DNA from: Bauldia litoralis
Lineage (GTDB): Bacteria; Pseudomonadota; Alphaproteobacteria; Rhizobiales; Kaistiaceae
Length of the DNA stretch: 48,916 bases
Direction of reading: 5' to 3'
NCBI GenBank assembly: GCA_945882315.1
Contig: CAMCWB010000001.1
Span: forward strand, 65,560 to 114,475
This document shows positions 42,173 through 48,916 of this stretch, piece by piece. Position 1 is the first letter of the stretch; each line of letters begins with the position of its first letter. The notes below the pieces were generated by a model. The model was given only the letters and a program-made list of their open reading frames with translations, was not told where the DNA came from and made no database searches. The position numbers were made by a program, and so were the translations under genes.

Positions 42173-43120
42173 ATGCAGCTCACCGGCATCCACCACCTGA
42201 CGGCGATTTCGGCCAACGCCAAGGGCAATGTCGAATTCTACACCAATGTCCTCGGCCTCCGGCTGGTCAAGAAGACCGTCAACCAGGACGACGTCTCCGC
42301 CTATCACCTCTTCTATGCCGATGGGCTCGCCTCGCCCGGCTCCGACCTGACCTTCTTCGATTTTAATGCGGCGCCCGAGCGGCGCGGCACCAATTCGATC
42401 ATCCGCACGGCGCTCCGCGTTTCCGGCGCCGGCACCTTCGACTATTGGGCGAAGCGGTTCTCCGGACACGGTATCAAGCATTCCGGCGCCAAGGTCCGCG
42501 ACGGGCGGCTCTCGATCCATTTCGAGGATCCGGAAGGCCAGCGCCTCGCCTTGGTCGATGACGGCGGTATCGGCGATTCCCATCCCTGGGAGAAGAGCCC
42601 GGTGCCGGCCGAGCGCCAGATCCGCGGCCTCGGCCCGATCACGCTGAGTGTGCCCGAACTGCCGCGGATAGAAGCGCTCCTCACCATCGTCATGAGCATG
42701 CGCAAGACGCGCCAGTACAAGCTCGACGGCGGCGCCGGCGCGCCGGTCCAGGTCTATGAGATGGGCGAGGGCGGTCCGGCCGCCGAAATTCACGTTGCGC
42801 TTGAGCCCGGCCTGCCGCGCGCCCGCCAGGGCGCCGGCGCCGTGCATCACGTCGCCTTCCGCACCCCGGACGAGACCCAGTACAAGGCCTGGGCGGAGAA
42901 GCTGAAGGCCTATCGCGTGCCGAACAGCGGCCCCGTCAACCGCTTCTATTTCCAGAGCCTCTACTTCCGCGAGCCGAACGGCATCCTCTTCGAGATCGCC
43001 ACCGACGGCCCCGGCTTCGCCACCGACGAGCCGCTCGAGCATCTCGGCGAGACTCTGGCCCTGCCGCCCTTCCTCGAACCCCGCCGCGCCCAGATCGAGG
43101 CCGGCCTGAAGCCGCTGTAG
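42173..43120 (+). CDS. VOC family ring-cleaving dioxygenase/glyoxalase (MhqO/MhqA-like)
   Basis: A 315-residue protein with two glyoxalase-type modules: '[19 protein letters not shown]' with the first His ligand, and '[19 protein letters not shown]' with the second, ending in the metal glutamate '[14 protein letters not shown]'. This arrangement is that of the MhqO/MhqE group implicated in resistance to quinones and catechols in Bacillus. ATG 42173 has GGGG 6 nt upstream. A carboxylesterase of the MhqD type is encoded convergently next door. Confidence 0.88.
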   Translation: MQLTGIHHLTAISANAKGNVEFYTNVLGLRLVKKTVNQDDVSAYHLFYADGLASPGSDLTFFDFNAAPERRGTNSIIRTALRVSGAGTFDYWAKRFSGHGIKHSGAKVRDGRLSIHFEDPEGQRLALVDDGGIGDSHPWEKSPVPAERQIRGLGPITLSVPELPRIEALLTIVMSMRKTRQYKLDGGAGAPVQVYEMGEGGPAAEIHVALEPGLPRARQGAGAVHHVAFRTPDETQYKAWAEKLKAYRVPNSGPVNRFYFQSLYFREPNGILFEIATDGPGFATDEPLEHLGETLALPPFLEPRRAQIEAGLKPL

Positions 43121-43154
43121 GCAGGAGCGAAAAGGCTCCGCGCCCAGCCCACAC

Positions 43155-43185
43155 TCCGTCATGGCCGGGCTTGACCCGGCCATCT
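43155..43185. repeat. Short palindromic repeat
   Basis: CCGTCATGGCCGGGCTTGAC continues into CCCGGCCAT, giving a 'ATGGCCGGGcttgaCCCGGCCAT' hairpin of the widespread rhizobial type. It lies between convergent genes and may terminate both. Confidence 0.8.
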
Positions 43186-43235
43186 ATTCCGAGACCTCGA
43201 AACACAGGAAAAGTCCGTCACCAATTCAGGCGGCA

Positions 43236-43892
43236 CTAGCCCGCCGCGCCTGCCATCGCCTCGAGCATCCGCCGGATATGGACGATCTCGTCCTCGACGA
43301 TCGTGTGGCCCATGCCGGGATAGATCTTCTCGGTGACGTCGCCGCCGAGCCCTCGCGCGATCTCGGCCGACTGCCGCACGCGCTCGACCGGGATATGCGG
43401 GTCGACGTCGCTGCAGCCGATGAAGATGGGCGTGCCGTCGAGCGAGCCGGGATAATCGGCGCGCGCGATGGTCTCGCCGATCAGTCCGCCGGACAGCGCA
43501 AAGGCGCCGCCGTAACGGCGCGGGTTTCGGGCGACGAATTCCATCGTCAGGCAGGCGCCCTGCGAGAAGCCGAGGATGGCGATCTTCTCCGGCGGCAGCT
43601 TCGCCTCGCCGAGCTTCTCGACCAGCATCGCGATCACGCTGAGCGCCGATGTCCGGCCGGGCTCGTTCCGCGCCACGGGCGCCAGGAAGGAATAGGGATA
43701 CCAGGTGTGGCCAAAGGCCTCCGGCGCGACATAGACGATGTCCGTCCGGCCGATGACGTCCGACAGGCCGATGATATCGGCGGCATCCGCGCCGCGGCCA
43801 TGCAGCATGATCATCGCCGCCTTGGCCTCGCCGAGATCGGCGCCGGCACGGAGCACGGGCTGGCCTTTATGCGGATCGGATGGATCGCTCAT
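43236..43892 (-). CDS. Alpha/beta hydrolase, phospholipase/carboxylesterase family (MhqD-like)
   Basis: A 218-residue serine esterase. 'IMLHGRGADA' forms the oxyanion hole, 'GFSQGACL' contains the nucleophile, and the Asp ('GCSDVDPHIP') and His ('PGMGHTIV') complete the triad. In Bacillus the MhqD esterase is coexpressed with the MhqO glyoxalase under electrophile stress, and here the two genes are convergent neighbours. The natural ester is unknown. Confidence 0.9.
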   Translation of the reverse strand: MSDPSDPHKGQPVLRAGADLGEAKAAMIMLHGRGADAADIIGLSDVIGRTDIVYVAPEAFGHTWYPYSFLAPVARNEPGRTSALSVIAMLVEKLGEAKLPPEKIAILGFSQGACLTMEFVARNPRRYGGAFALSGGLIGETIARADYPGSLDGTPIFIGCSDVDPHIPVERVRQSAEIARGLGGDVTEKIYPGMGHTIVEDEIVHIRRMLEAMAGAAG

Positions 43893-43923
43893 TCCGGCTT
43901 CATAGGCCGGGCGGCGGGGCCGG

Positions 43924-44955
43924 TCAACGCAGGGTGGGCAGCATCGAGGCGCGCAGCGCCGGCCGGAAATCCTTGAGTTCGGGCGGCTGGTAGCCGGGCA
44001 GCGTCCGTGGTGCGCCGGGATTGGCCTCGGCGAAAAGATACGGTTCGCCGACCGGGCGCACCGAGGAATCGACGCCGGCGATCAGCAGCGCCGGCATCGC
44101 GACGTGCGGTACGAAGCCGCCGGCGCGATTGGCGACCGTCTCGGGATCTTCCGCCGGATCCTGGCGGGCGATCGGCAGCGGAATGTTCTCGGTCGGCACG
44201 CGATCGGCGATCGCCTTCTCGAAGGGGGAAGCCGGCGACGGCGGTGGCGGTGCCACCGGTAGCGAGGCAAGCACTCGCTCGCCGAGGATCGCCAGGCCTT
44301 GCTGCAGCCGCGCCGCGCATTGCGGATAGAAGGCCTGCCGGTAGGCGAAGGCATAGGGCTGGTCGGCATAACGCTCATTGGTCATCGACACCGCCTGGCT
44401 CGCATCGCCGCCGGGGTTCGGATGATAAAAGAGCATCGACTCGCCGGGCCCGTACTGGGCTGCGCAGCGTTCCGCGTCGTCGTTGAAGCGCTGACGGCTC
44501 GAGGCGAAGCTCAGCGGATAGTAATAGCCGTCGCAGATGCGCACGCAGATCGTGCGGTAGCGGCCGCCGGAACTCGGCTGCGTGTTGCAGCCGGAGCGGG
44601 CCATTGCCCGCAGGATGCGGTTCCTGTCCTGGTCCCGCGAGGAGCGGCTGGAGAACAGGCCGCCGCGCGGCCGGCTGGAGGAAGCAAGCTGGCGCGTCAG
44701 CCGGTTGATGCGTGAATTGATCTGGCCGCAGGCCTTGCCCTTCTTGCGGAAGAGCCCGCCGCCGCAATTGTTGCGCCGCGCCTGCTCGCGCGCCTGGGCG
44801 AGGTCGGCGCGCAACGCGCGGTCATTGCCGCCCCCGCTTCCGCCGCCGCCAAGCGCCGCCAGCTGCATCTGGAGCGACCCGCAATAGCCCGATTGCGCCG
44901 CGGCCGGCCCGGCGATGCCGATGATCGAAACGGCGAAGAAGCTTGCGATACGCAT
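43924..44955 (-). CDS. DUF2865 domain-containing secreted protein
   Basis: A 343-residue protein. A signal peptide ('MRIASFFAVSIIGIAGPAAAQ') is followed by a low-complexity Gly/Arg region, a cysteine-containing stretch (about 30-90) and the DUF2865 core around 'TICVRICDGYYYPLSFASS'. The C-terminal 120 residues are proline-rich. This family is almost restricted to Hyphomicrobiales and has no known function. Start at ATG 44955; the longer frame to 45045 would hide the signal peptide. Confidence 0.85.
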   Translation of the reverse strand: MRIASFFAVSIIGIAGPAAAQSGYCGSLQMQLAALGGGGSGGGNDRALRADLAQAREQARRNNCGGGLFRKKGKACGQINSRINRLTRQLASSSRPRGGLFSSRSSRDQDRNRILRAMARSGCNTQPSSGGRYRTICVRICDGYYYPLSFASSRQRFNDDAERCAAQYGPGESMLFYHPNPGGDASQAVSMTNERYADQPYAFAYRQAFYPQCAARLQQGLAILGERVLASLPVAPPPPSPASPFEKAIADRVPTENIPLPIARQDPAEDPETVANRAGGFVPHVAMPALLIAGVDSSVRPVGEPYLFAEANPGAPRTLPGYQPPELKDFRPALRASMLPTLR

Positions 44956-45126
44956 GGCCACGATCCTGGTCGGCGCGCACCTTACATTCTCTACCCGAAA
45001 ATGGGAGCCCGTCCGATCAGATTCTTGTGCGGCGCCAGCCGGCAATTCTCGATACTATCGAACCTGCGGCAGAGACCGCCCGGCCCCTGCCGCTGACCAA
45101 ACAAAACGAAGCACAGGGAGGCAGCC

Positions 45127-45426
45127 ATGACGGCTTACAATGTCGTTCGCATGCGCGTGAAGCCCGGCCGCGAGAAGGAGTTCCTCGACCGCCACCGGAC
45201 CCTCGACCACAAGAGCATCGAGGGCGTCCGCAAGCTTTCCATCATCAAGACAGGCGAACGCAATTATTGCGTTATCGGCGAGTGGGAGAGCATGGACGCG
45301 ATCGTCGGGGCCCGGCCGAAGATGATAGGCATGCTCGACGGTTTCCGCGATCTCCTCGAAGACCTCGGCGGCACGCTCGGCGTCACCGATCCCGTCTCGG
45401 GCGAGGCCGTCGTCGAACTGCGCTAA
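45127..45426 (+). CDS. Small ABM-fold (antibiotic biosynthesis monooxygenase-like) protein
   Basis: A 99-residue dimeric alpha+beta barrel type protein ('VVRMRVKPGREKEFLDRHRT' and 'CVIGEWESMDAIVGARPKM'). Members include cofactor-free monooxygenases and haem- or quinone-binding proteins. GGGAGG precedes ATG 45127. Its stop overlaps the 3' end of the convergent nudK gene by 4 nt. Specific function unknown. Confidence 0.8.
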   Translation: MTAYNVVRMRVKPGREKEFLDRHRTLDHKSIEGVRKLSIIKTGERNYCVIGEWESMDAIVGARPKMIGMLDGFRDLLEDLGGTLGVTDPVSGEAVVELR

Positions 45427-46004
45427 GGCTTGGTGCTGAGGCCGGCCAGCATCGCGTGCTGCAGGAGCATGATCGTCTTGCCGTCGAGGATCTCCCCGGC
45501 GGCGATCATCGCATAGGCTTTTTCGAGCGGCATCTCGATGATCTCGATGTCTTCACCCTCATGCGCTGACCCGCCACCCTCCGAGATACGGTCGGCCGGT
45601 GAATAGAGTGCCGTGAACAGCGTCAGGCGCTCGGTGACGCTGCCGGGGCTCATGAAGCCTTCAAGCACCGCCTTCACGTCGCGCAGGCGATAGCCGAGTT
45701 CTTCCTCCGCTTCCTTGCGGATCGCGGTGTCTGGGTCGAGATCGTCGAGGAGCCCGGCGCAGGCCTCGATCAGGTAGCCGTCATGCCCGCTGAGATAGGC
45801 CGGCACGCGGAACTGGCGGACGAGAAGCACCGTGCCGCGTTCCGGATCATAGGGCAGGATCGCCGCACCGTTGCCCCGGTCATAGACCTCGCGCATCTGC
45901 GTCTCGGTGACGCCGTCGCGGCGCGTGATGTCGAAGGTGAGCTTCCGGAGCGTGCCCCAATTATCGGAGAGGAGCTCGTCCGAGCGAATGCGGATTGTCG
46001 ACAA
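45423..46004 (-). CDS. nudK: NudK-like GDP-mannose pyrophosphatase (Nudix)
   Basis: A 193-residue Nudix hydrolase. The core 'AVYDRGNGAAILPYDPE' type N-terminus (here 'VYDRGNGAAILPYDPERG') and the Nudix helix 'AIRKEAEEELGYRLRDV' followed by 'FMSPGSVTERLTLF' match the NudK group, which splits GDP-mannose and related nucleotide sugars. The glutamate at the front of the Nudix box is aspartate here. It is downstream of and possibly cotranscribed with the nitrile hydratase genes, with a 37-nt gap. Confidence 0.85.
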   Translation of the reverse strand: MSTIRIRSDELLSDNWGTLRKLTFDITRRDGVTETQMREVYDRGNGAAILPYDPERGTVLLVRQFRVPAYLSGHDGYLIEACAGLLDDLDPDTAIRKEAEEELGYRLRDVKAVLEGFMSPGSVTERLTLFTALYSPADRISEGGGSAHEGEDIEIIEMPLEKAYAMIAAGEILDGKTIMLLQHAMLAGLSTKP

Positions 46005-46041
46005 GATGCAAAGTTCCAGCGGTTGCTGCGATCGGCAATGA

Positions 46042-46431
46042 TCAGTCCGAAAAATCGGCGTCCGTCAACACGATCGGCCGGCCATGCGGCGTCCTGTCGG
46101 CGGCGCGGTCCCAGGCATCGCGCGTCCGGTGCAGCGTCTCGGTGCTGGTGACGCCCTTCTCGGCGACCATGCGTTCGAGCGTCGCCAGCCAGTGCCGGTA
46201 ATAGGTGTCGCCGCGGTCGGGATCGCCGGCGGCCTGAGCCCGTTTGATCTCCGTGCCGAGCATCGCCGCCCATTCCGGCCAGGTGAAGAGGCCGCTTTTG
46301 TGCAGCGTTAGCGCCATCGCGAAGGCCTGCGCCTGCCAGGGTGCGGCGAAGACCGGGCCGTCGACGTCCTTCGGCAGGTCCGGCAATTCTTGCGCGGCGG
46401 CAAGCGCCGCCTCGGCCTTGGGGGCGCTCAT
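46042..46431 (-). CDS. Nitrile hydratase accessory protein (activator, metallochaperone)
   Basis: A 129-residue protein resembling the beta-subunit N-terminus ('GPVFAAPWQAQAFAMALTLH' and 'FTWPEWAAMLGTEIKRA'), the usual make-up of the nitrile hydratase activator that delivers cobalt to the alpha subunit and swaps subunits. ATG 46431 overlaps the beta-subunit stop (ATGA). Order alpha-beta-activator is the standard for cobalt enzymes. Confidence 0.88.
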   Translation of the reverse strand: MSAPKAEAALAAAQELPDLPKDVDGPVFAAPWQAQAFAMALTLHKSGLFTWPEWAAMLGTEIKRAQAAGDPDRGDTYYRHWLATLERMVAEKGVTSTETLHRTRDAWDRAADRTPHGRPIVLTDADFSD

Positions 46432-47087
46432 GCTTTTTCGAGATAGGGTTCGAAGGCTTCGATCGAGACCTTCAGCGTCGGATCGGCATCCGCCCCCCAC
46501 AGCTCCGTTGCATCGAAGACGACCGTGTAGAGCCACTCCGCCGCGTCACCTTGGCCGAGCGCCGACCGGTCCGGAAAGACGTGGTAGCCCTGAACGCGCT
46601 CGACGATGCCCGGATGGTTGCGCGCATAACGCGGCAGCCGCGTATGGGTTTCCGGGTTGATGTTCTTGGTGCGCACACGGTCGCCCGCGCGAAACCGAGG
46701 CTCCTTCGCCGCCTGCCGGGCGAAGCTGCCACGCGTCATCACCGGATCGAGCTTGTCGGCGCGCAGGGGTGGGCGGGGCAGGAGCTTGGCAGGCGTTCGG
46801 GCGTGACCTGACGCAAGTTCGTCGGCCGCGACCAGGCCGGCGCCGACGACCTGGTTCTCCATCGCCCGTTCCCAGCGCTGGTAGTAGGACGCGGTGATCG
46901 CGAAAGCCGCCGGCAGCCGTTCGCGGGCGTCGCGCGCCATGTCGATGTTCCAGGCGCCGGCCGCACCCATGGCGCGGTTGATCGCCATGACGCGGCCTTC
47001 CCATGCCGCGTGAAAGGCCGGCTCGTCGGGCTCCGGCTCGACCGGGCCGAAGCCGTCCATGCCGCCGAGATCGTGGATGCCGTTCAT
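46428..47087 (-). CDS. nthB: Nitrile hydratase subunit beta
   Basis: A 219-residue beta subunit. The N-terminus '[16 protein letters not shown]' is diagnostic, and the C-terminal SH3-like domain carries '[20 protein letters not shown]' and '[13 protein letters not shown]'. It forms the heterodimer that hydrates nitriles to amides. Start ATG 47087 overlaps the alpha stop by four bases, so the three genes are translationally coupled. Length matches the family. Confidence 0.95.
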   Translation of the reverse strand: MNGIHDLGGMDGFGPVEPEPDEPAFHAAWEGRVMAINRAMGAAGAWNIDMARDARERLPAAFAITASYYQRWERAMENQVVGAGLVAADELASGHARTPAKLLPRPPLRADKLDPVMTRGSFARQAAKEPRFRAGDRVRTKNINPETHTRLPRYARNHPGIVERVQGYHVFPDRSALGQGDAAEWLYTVVFDATELWGADADPTLKVSIEAFEPYLEKA

Positions 47088-47710
47088 TTTGCGGAGGGCG
47101 AAGCGGGCAGGCCGGTGCCGATCATCGAATCCCGAGTGACGAGTTCGGCAAGCTCTGCCTCGCTCCAGCCATCGGTACCTTCGGGCCGCATCGGCAGGAC
47201 GAGGAAGCGCGTCTCGGCGGTCGAATCCCAGACGCGGATCTCGGTCGTCTCGGGAAGCCGCAGGCCGAAATCGGCGAGCACGCCGCGCGGGTCTTTCACG
47301 ACACGCGACCGGTAGGGCGCCGCCTTGTACCAGACCGGCGGCAGCCCGAGCATTTCCCACGGATAGCAGGAGCAGAGCGTGCAGACGATGACGTTATGGC
47401 GCTCCAGCGTGTTGGCGACCGCGACGAGATGGTCGCCAACCGCGGAGACATGGCCGAGCGTGCCGATCGCCTTGGTCGCGTCGTCGAGGAGCGCCTGCCT
47501 GAAGGCCGGATCGACCCAGGCCCGCGCCACGACGGCGGCGCCGTTCCGCGGGCCGATCCTGGTCTGGTAGGCCTCGACGATCGCATCGAGCGCCGCCGGG
47601 TCGACATAGCCCTTTTCGGTGAGCACGGTCTCGAGCGCCCGGACCCGGAGTTCGGTCTCCGAAAGCTCCGACCCATGCTCGTGGTGATGATCGTGATCAT
47701 GTCCGGCCAT
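47084..47710 (-). CDS. nthA: Nitrile hydratase subunit alpha, cobalt type
   Basis: A 208-residue alpha subunit. The metal site 'VCTLCSCY' (Cys110, Cys113, Ser114, Cys115) has threonine after the first cysteine, the mark of the cobalt rather than the iron enzyme. A His-rich N-terminus ('[10 protein letters not shown]') may help recruit metal. First gene of the alpha-beta-activator operon. No amidase gene is adjacent, so the amide must be handled elsewhere. Confidence 0.96.
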   Translation of the reverse strand: MAGHDHDHHHEHGSELSETELRVRALETVLTEKGYVDPAALDAIVEAYQTRIGPRNGAAVVARAWVDPAFRQALLDDATKAIGTLGHVSAVGDHLVAVANTLERHNVIVCTLCSCYPWEMLGLPPVWYKAAPYRSRVVKDPRGVLADFGLRLPETTEIRVWDSTAETRFLVLPMRPEGTDGWSEAELAELVTRDSMIGTGLPASPSAK

Positions 47711-47748
47711 GGGGGCAGTCTAGCAAAAAAGACTGTGGCTGCCAGCGC

Positions 47749-48003
47749 TCAGCGTATCAGGGTGTCGTAGTCGGCGTGGGAGCCGATCCAAAACCAGACG
47801 AGATCACCATCAGTCTCGACGGCAAGAGCGCGATAGCGAATACCGACACGCACAGAACGATATCGGCCAACCTGCTTGAAGTGCAGGGATGGATGTCTTG
47901 GATCGGCCTTGAGGAGTTCGAAGTTTCGGTCTGCCAGATTGCGTATTGGCAAAGGCAACCGGTCATAAGCCTCCCAGAATTGGGGGCTGGCGAAATGCTT
48001 CAA
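47749..48003 (-). CDS. RelE/ParE-like toxin of a type II toxin-antitoxin pair
   Basis: An 84-residue basic protein with the RelE-fold pattern 'FWEAYDRLPLPIRNLADRNF', 'LHFKQVGRYRSVRVGIRYRA' and 'FWIGSHADYDTLI', typical of mRNA-cutting toxins. Its start overlaps the stop of the upstream small gene (ATGA at 48000), giving the usual antitoxin-toxin order. Confidence 0.82.
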   Translation of the reverse strand: MKHFASPQFWEAYDRLPLPIRNLADRNFELLKADPRHPSLHFKQVGRYRSVRVGIRYRALAVETDGDLVWFWIGSHADYDTLIR

Positions 48004-48200
48004 AGCGGACGAGTGCGGCGGGCGCGATGGTCGACCAAAGCCTGCTCGGCCAAAGCGTCGAGTTTTCCGGCTTCGGCGGCAGTCTCAATGTCGCGATCAA
48101 ATCGAACTGCGTCGAACGTATCGAACCACGCCCTGAAGGCGGCCAGATCGCCCGGAGGCAGCTTGGAAACCGCGCGTGTAATTTCGTCGATATCAGCCAT
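48000..48200 (-). CDS. Putative antitoxin of the RelE-like pair
   Basis: A 66-residue acidic to neutral protein (MADIDEITRAVSKLPPGDLA...) directly upstream of and overlapping the toxin gene. The pattern 'LPPGDLAAFRAWFD...' with a C-terminal helix 'LDALAEQALVDHRARRTRPL' resembles small partners of RelE toxins. No DNA-binding motif is obvious; identity rests mainly on position. Confidence 0.75.
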   Translation of the reverse strand: MADIDEITRAVSKLPPGDLAAFRAWFDTFDAVRFDRDIETAAEAGKLDALAEQALVDHRARRTRPL

Positions 48201-48247
48201 GGCGACAAAATATCATTGTTGGCCGTCAAAGGAAACGGACGCGAACC

Positions 48248-48670
48248 TTACCTCTGCAGCCAGTCGCCGAACTGCTTCTTCACCTTGGGCACCAGCTTCT
48301 TCACGCCCTGGCCGAGGGGCGCCAGTTGGTCGGTGAAGGCGAGGCCGCCGCCGGTGATAGAGATCGTCGTATTGCCCATGCCTTCGCTGGCGACGAGTTG
48401 GTAGAGCGTTGCAGCATTGCCCGGGGCCAGCCGCACGCAGCCATGCGAGGCGGCGGTGCCGAGGCGCCGCGTGGCATAGCTGCCGTGAATGGCGTGGCCG
48501 CGCCCGGTGAAGAAGATCGAATTCGGCATCGGGGCGTCGTCCCATTCCTTGGAGAAATGGTCCGGCTCCATGCGGAACGGCTTGTAGGTGCCGCTCGGCG
48601 TCGAATAGCCGAGCTTGCCGGTCGAGACTTTCCAGTTGTAGCGCTGCTTGCCGTCGATGATGACGACCAT
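48248..48670 (-). CDS. L,D-transpeptidase (YkuD domain), 5' end lost
   Basis: The YkuD catalytic site 'HGSYATRRLGTAASHGCVRL' is complete (His62, His76, Cys78 counted from ATG 48670). Such enzymes form 3-3 cross-links or attach proteins to peptidoglycan. The same frame continues upstream through the first YkuD strand ('IQVKINKTTQR') and a clear signal peptide ('RRHLFALAAFLCALGS') to about 48778, but contains no ATG, GTG or TTG before a TGA near 48838. The natural start therefore seems to have been cut away by the element end at 48832-48916. ATG 48670 would give a truncated, non-exported form. Confidence 0.8.
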   Translation of the reverse strand: MVVIIDGKQRYNWKVSTGKLGYSTPSGTYKPFRMEPDHFSKEWDDAPMPNSIFFTGRGHAIHGSYATRRLGTAASHGCVRLAPGNAATLYQLVASEGMGNTTISITGGGLAFTDQLAPLGQGVKKLVPKVKKQFGDWLQR

Positions 48671-48831
48671 GCGCTGCGTCGTCTTGTTGATCTTGACCTG
48701 GATGCCGGCATACGCGCTCGTCCCGAATGTGCTGCCAAGCGCGCACAGGAACGCCGCCAGCGCGAAGAGGTGCCGTCGCTGGTCGTGTTGGAATTCGCGT
48801 GACGTGGCTCCGGCGTGTTGAAGGTATCGGT

Positions 48832-48916
48832 TCAGGCGGCCAGGTCAACCGGCTGATCGACGGGCTTGGTTGCGAGGGTCTGCCAACCGTCGATTTTGCG
48901 CATGACGATCTGTCCG
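48832..48916 (-). CDS. C-terminal end of a transposase-like protein, partial
   Basis: The last 27 codons, entering from the right edge, read 'QIVMRKIDGWQTLATKP' and end 'VDLAA' at TGA 48832. They resemble the tail of rhizobial transposases, but the family cannot be fixed from so short a piece. Its position against the start-less L,D-transpeptidase supports a mobile element. Confidence 0.35.
   Translation of the reverse strand, partial: GQIVMRKIDGWQTLATKPVDQPVDLAA

Overview
The window is high-GC DNA from an alphaproteobacterium, most likely of the order Hyphomicrobiales (Rhizobiales). The main pointers are an acpXL-fabZ-ketosynthase cluster for the very-long-chain acyl group of lipid A, a DUF2865 protein, dmeRF-type metal efflux, and many palindromic intergenic elements of the kind common in that order. 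Genus cannot be fixed from the sequence alone.

Layout. 1-1704 (minus): lipid A very-long-chain fatty acid genes (ketosynthase partial, fabZ, acpXL). 2018-5527 (plus): DUF1624 membrane protein, aldo/keto reductase, MmgE/PrpD protein. 5650-8617: elongation factor P (minus) facing away from its two modification enzymes, epmA and epmB (plus). epmB carries a palindromic element inside its reading frame. 8793-23971: a large putative catabolic locus. It holds a tripartite tricarboxylate transporter (the tctC receptor is broken by an in-frame TAG), a CMD-like protein, a GST, two DapA-fold lyases (one without the Schiff-base lysine), two SDRs, a TcuA-like flavoprotein, a second MmgE/PrpD, two SMP-30 lactonase-like proteins and an MFS exporter. 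No transcriptional regulator is visible in it.

24170-32205 is a mosaic accessory region bounded by broken genes. It starts at a truncated Mur ligase and contains dmeR-dmeF-nicO-rcnR-like Ni/Co homeostasis genes, a HxlR regulator with a 3'-truncated FAD oxidase, an integrase N-terminal remnant next to a tRNA-Arg(CCG), an inverted partial copy of that tRNA, an M20 peptidase and an IS630 remnant. 32214-38592: two paralogous MFS exporters flank an SDR and a GNAT/C39-peptidase plus RimK-like ATP-grasp pair, which looks like a peptide-modifying system of unknown product.

38600-42021 matches the architecture of the hypochlorite-responsive sigF-nrsF / methionine-rich peptide / YedZ-YedY(MsrP) system, with recognisable candidate sigma-F promoters. 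It is followed by a glyoxalase/carboxylesterase pair resembling mhqO/mhqD, which suggests an oxidant and electrophile defence block (42173-43892). 43924-48916: DUF2865 secreted protein, a small monooxygenase-fold protein, NudK-like Nudix hydrolase, a cobalt-type nitrile hydratase operon (alpha, beta, accessory), a RelE-like toxin-antitoxin pair, and an L,D-transpeptidase whose start appears to have been removed by a mobile-element end at the right edge.

All functions are inferred by reading motifs and family resemblance; no database search was run.
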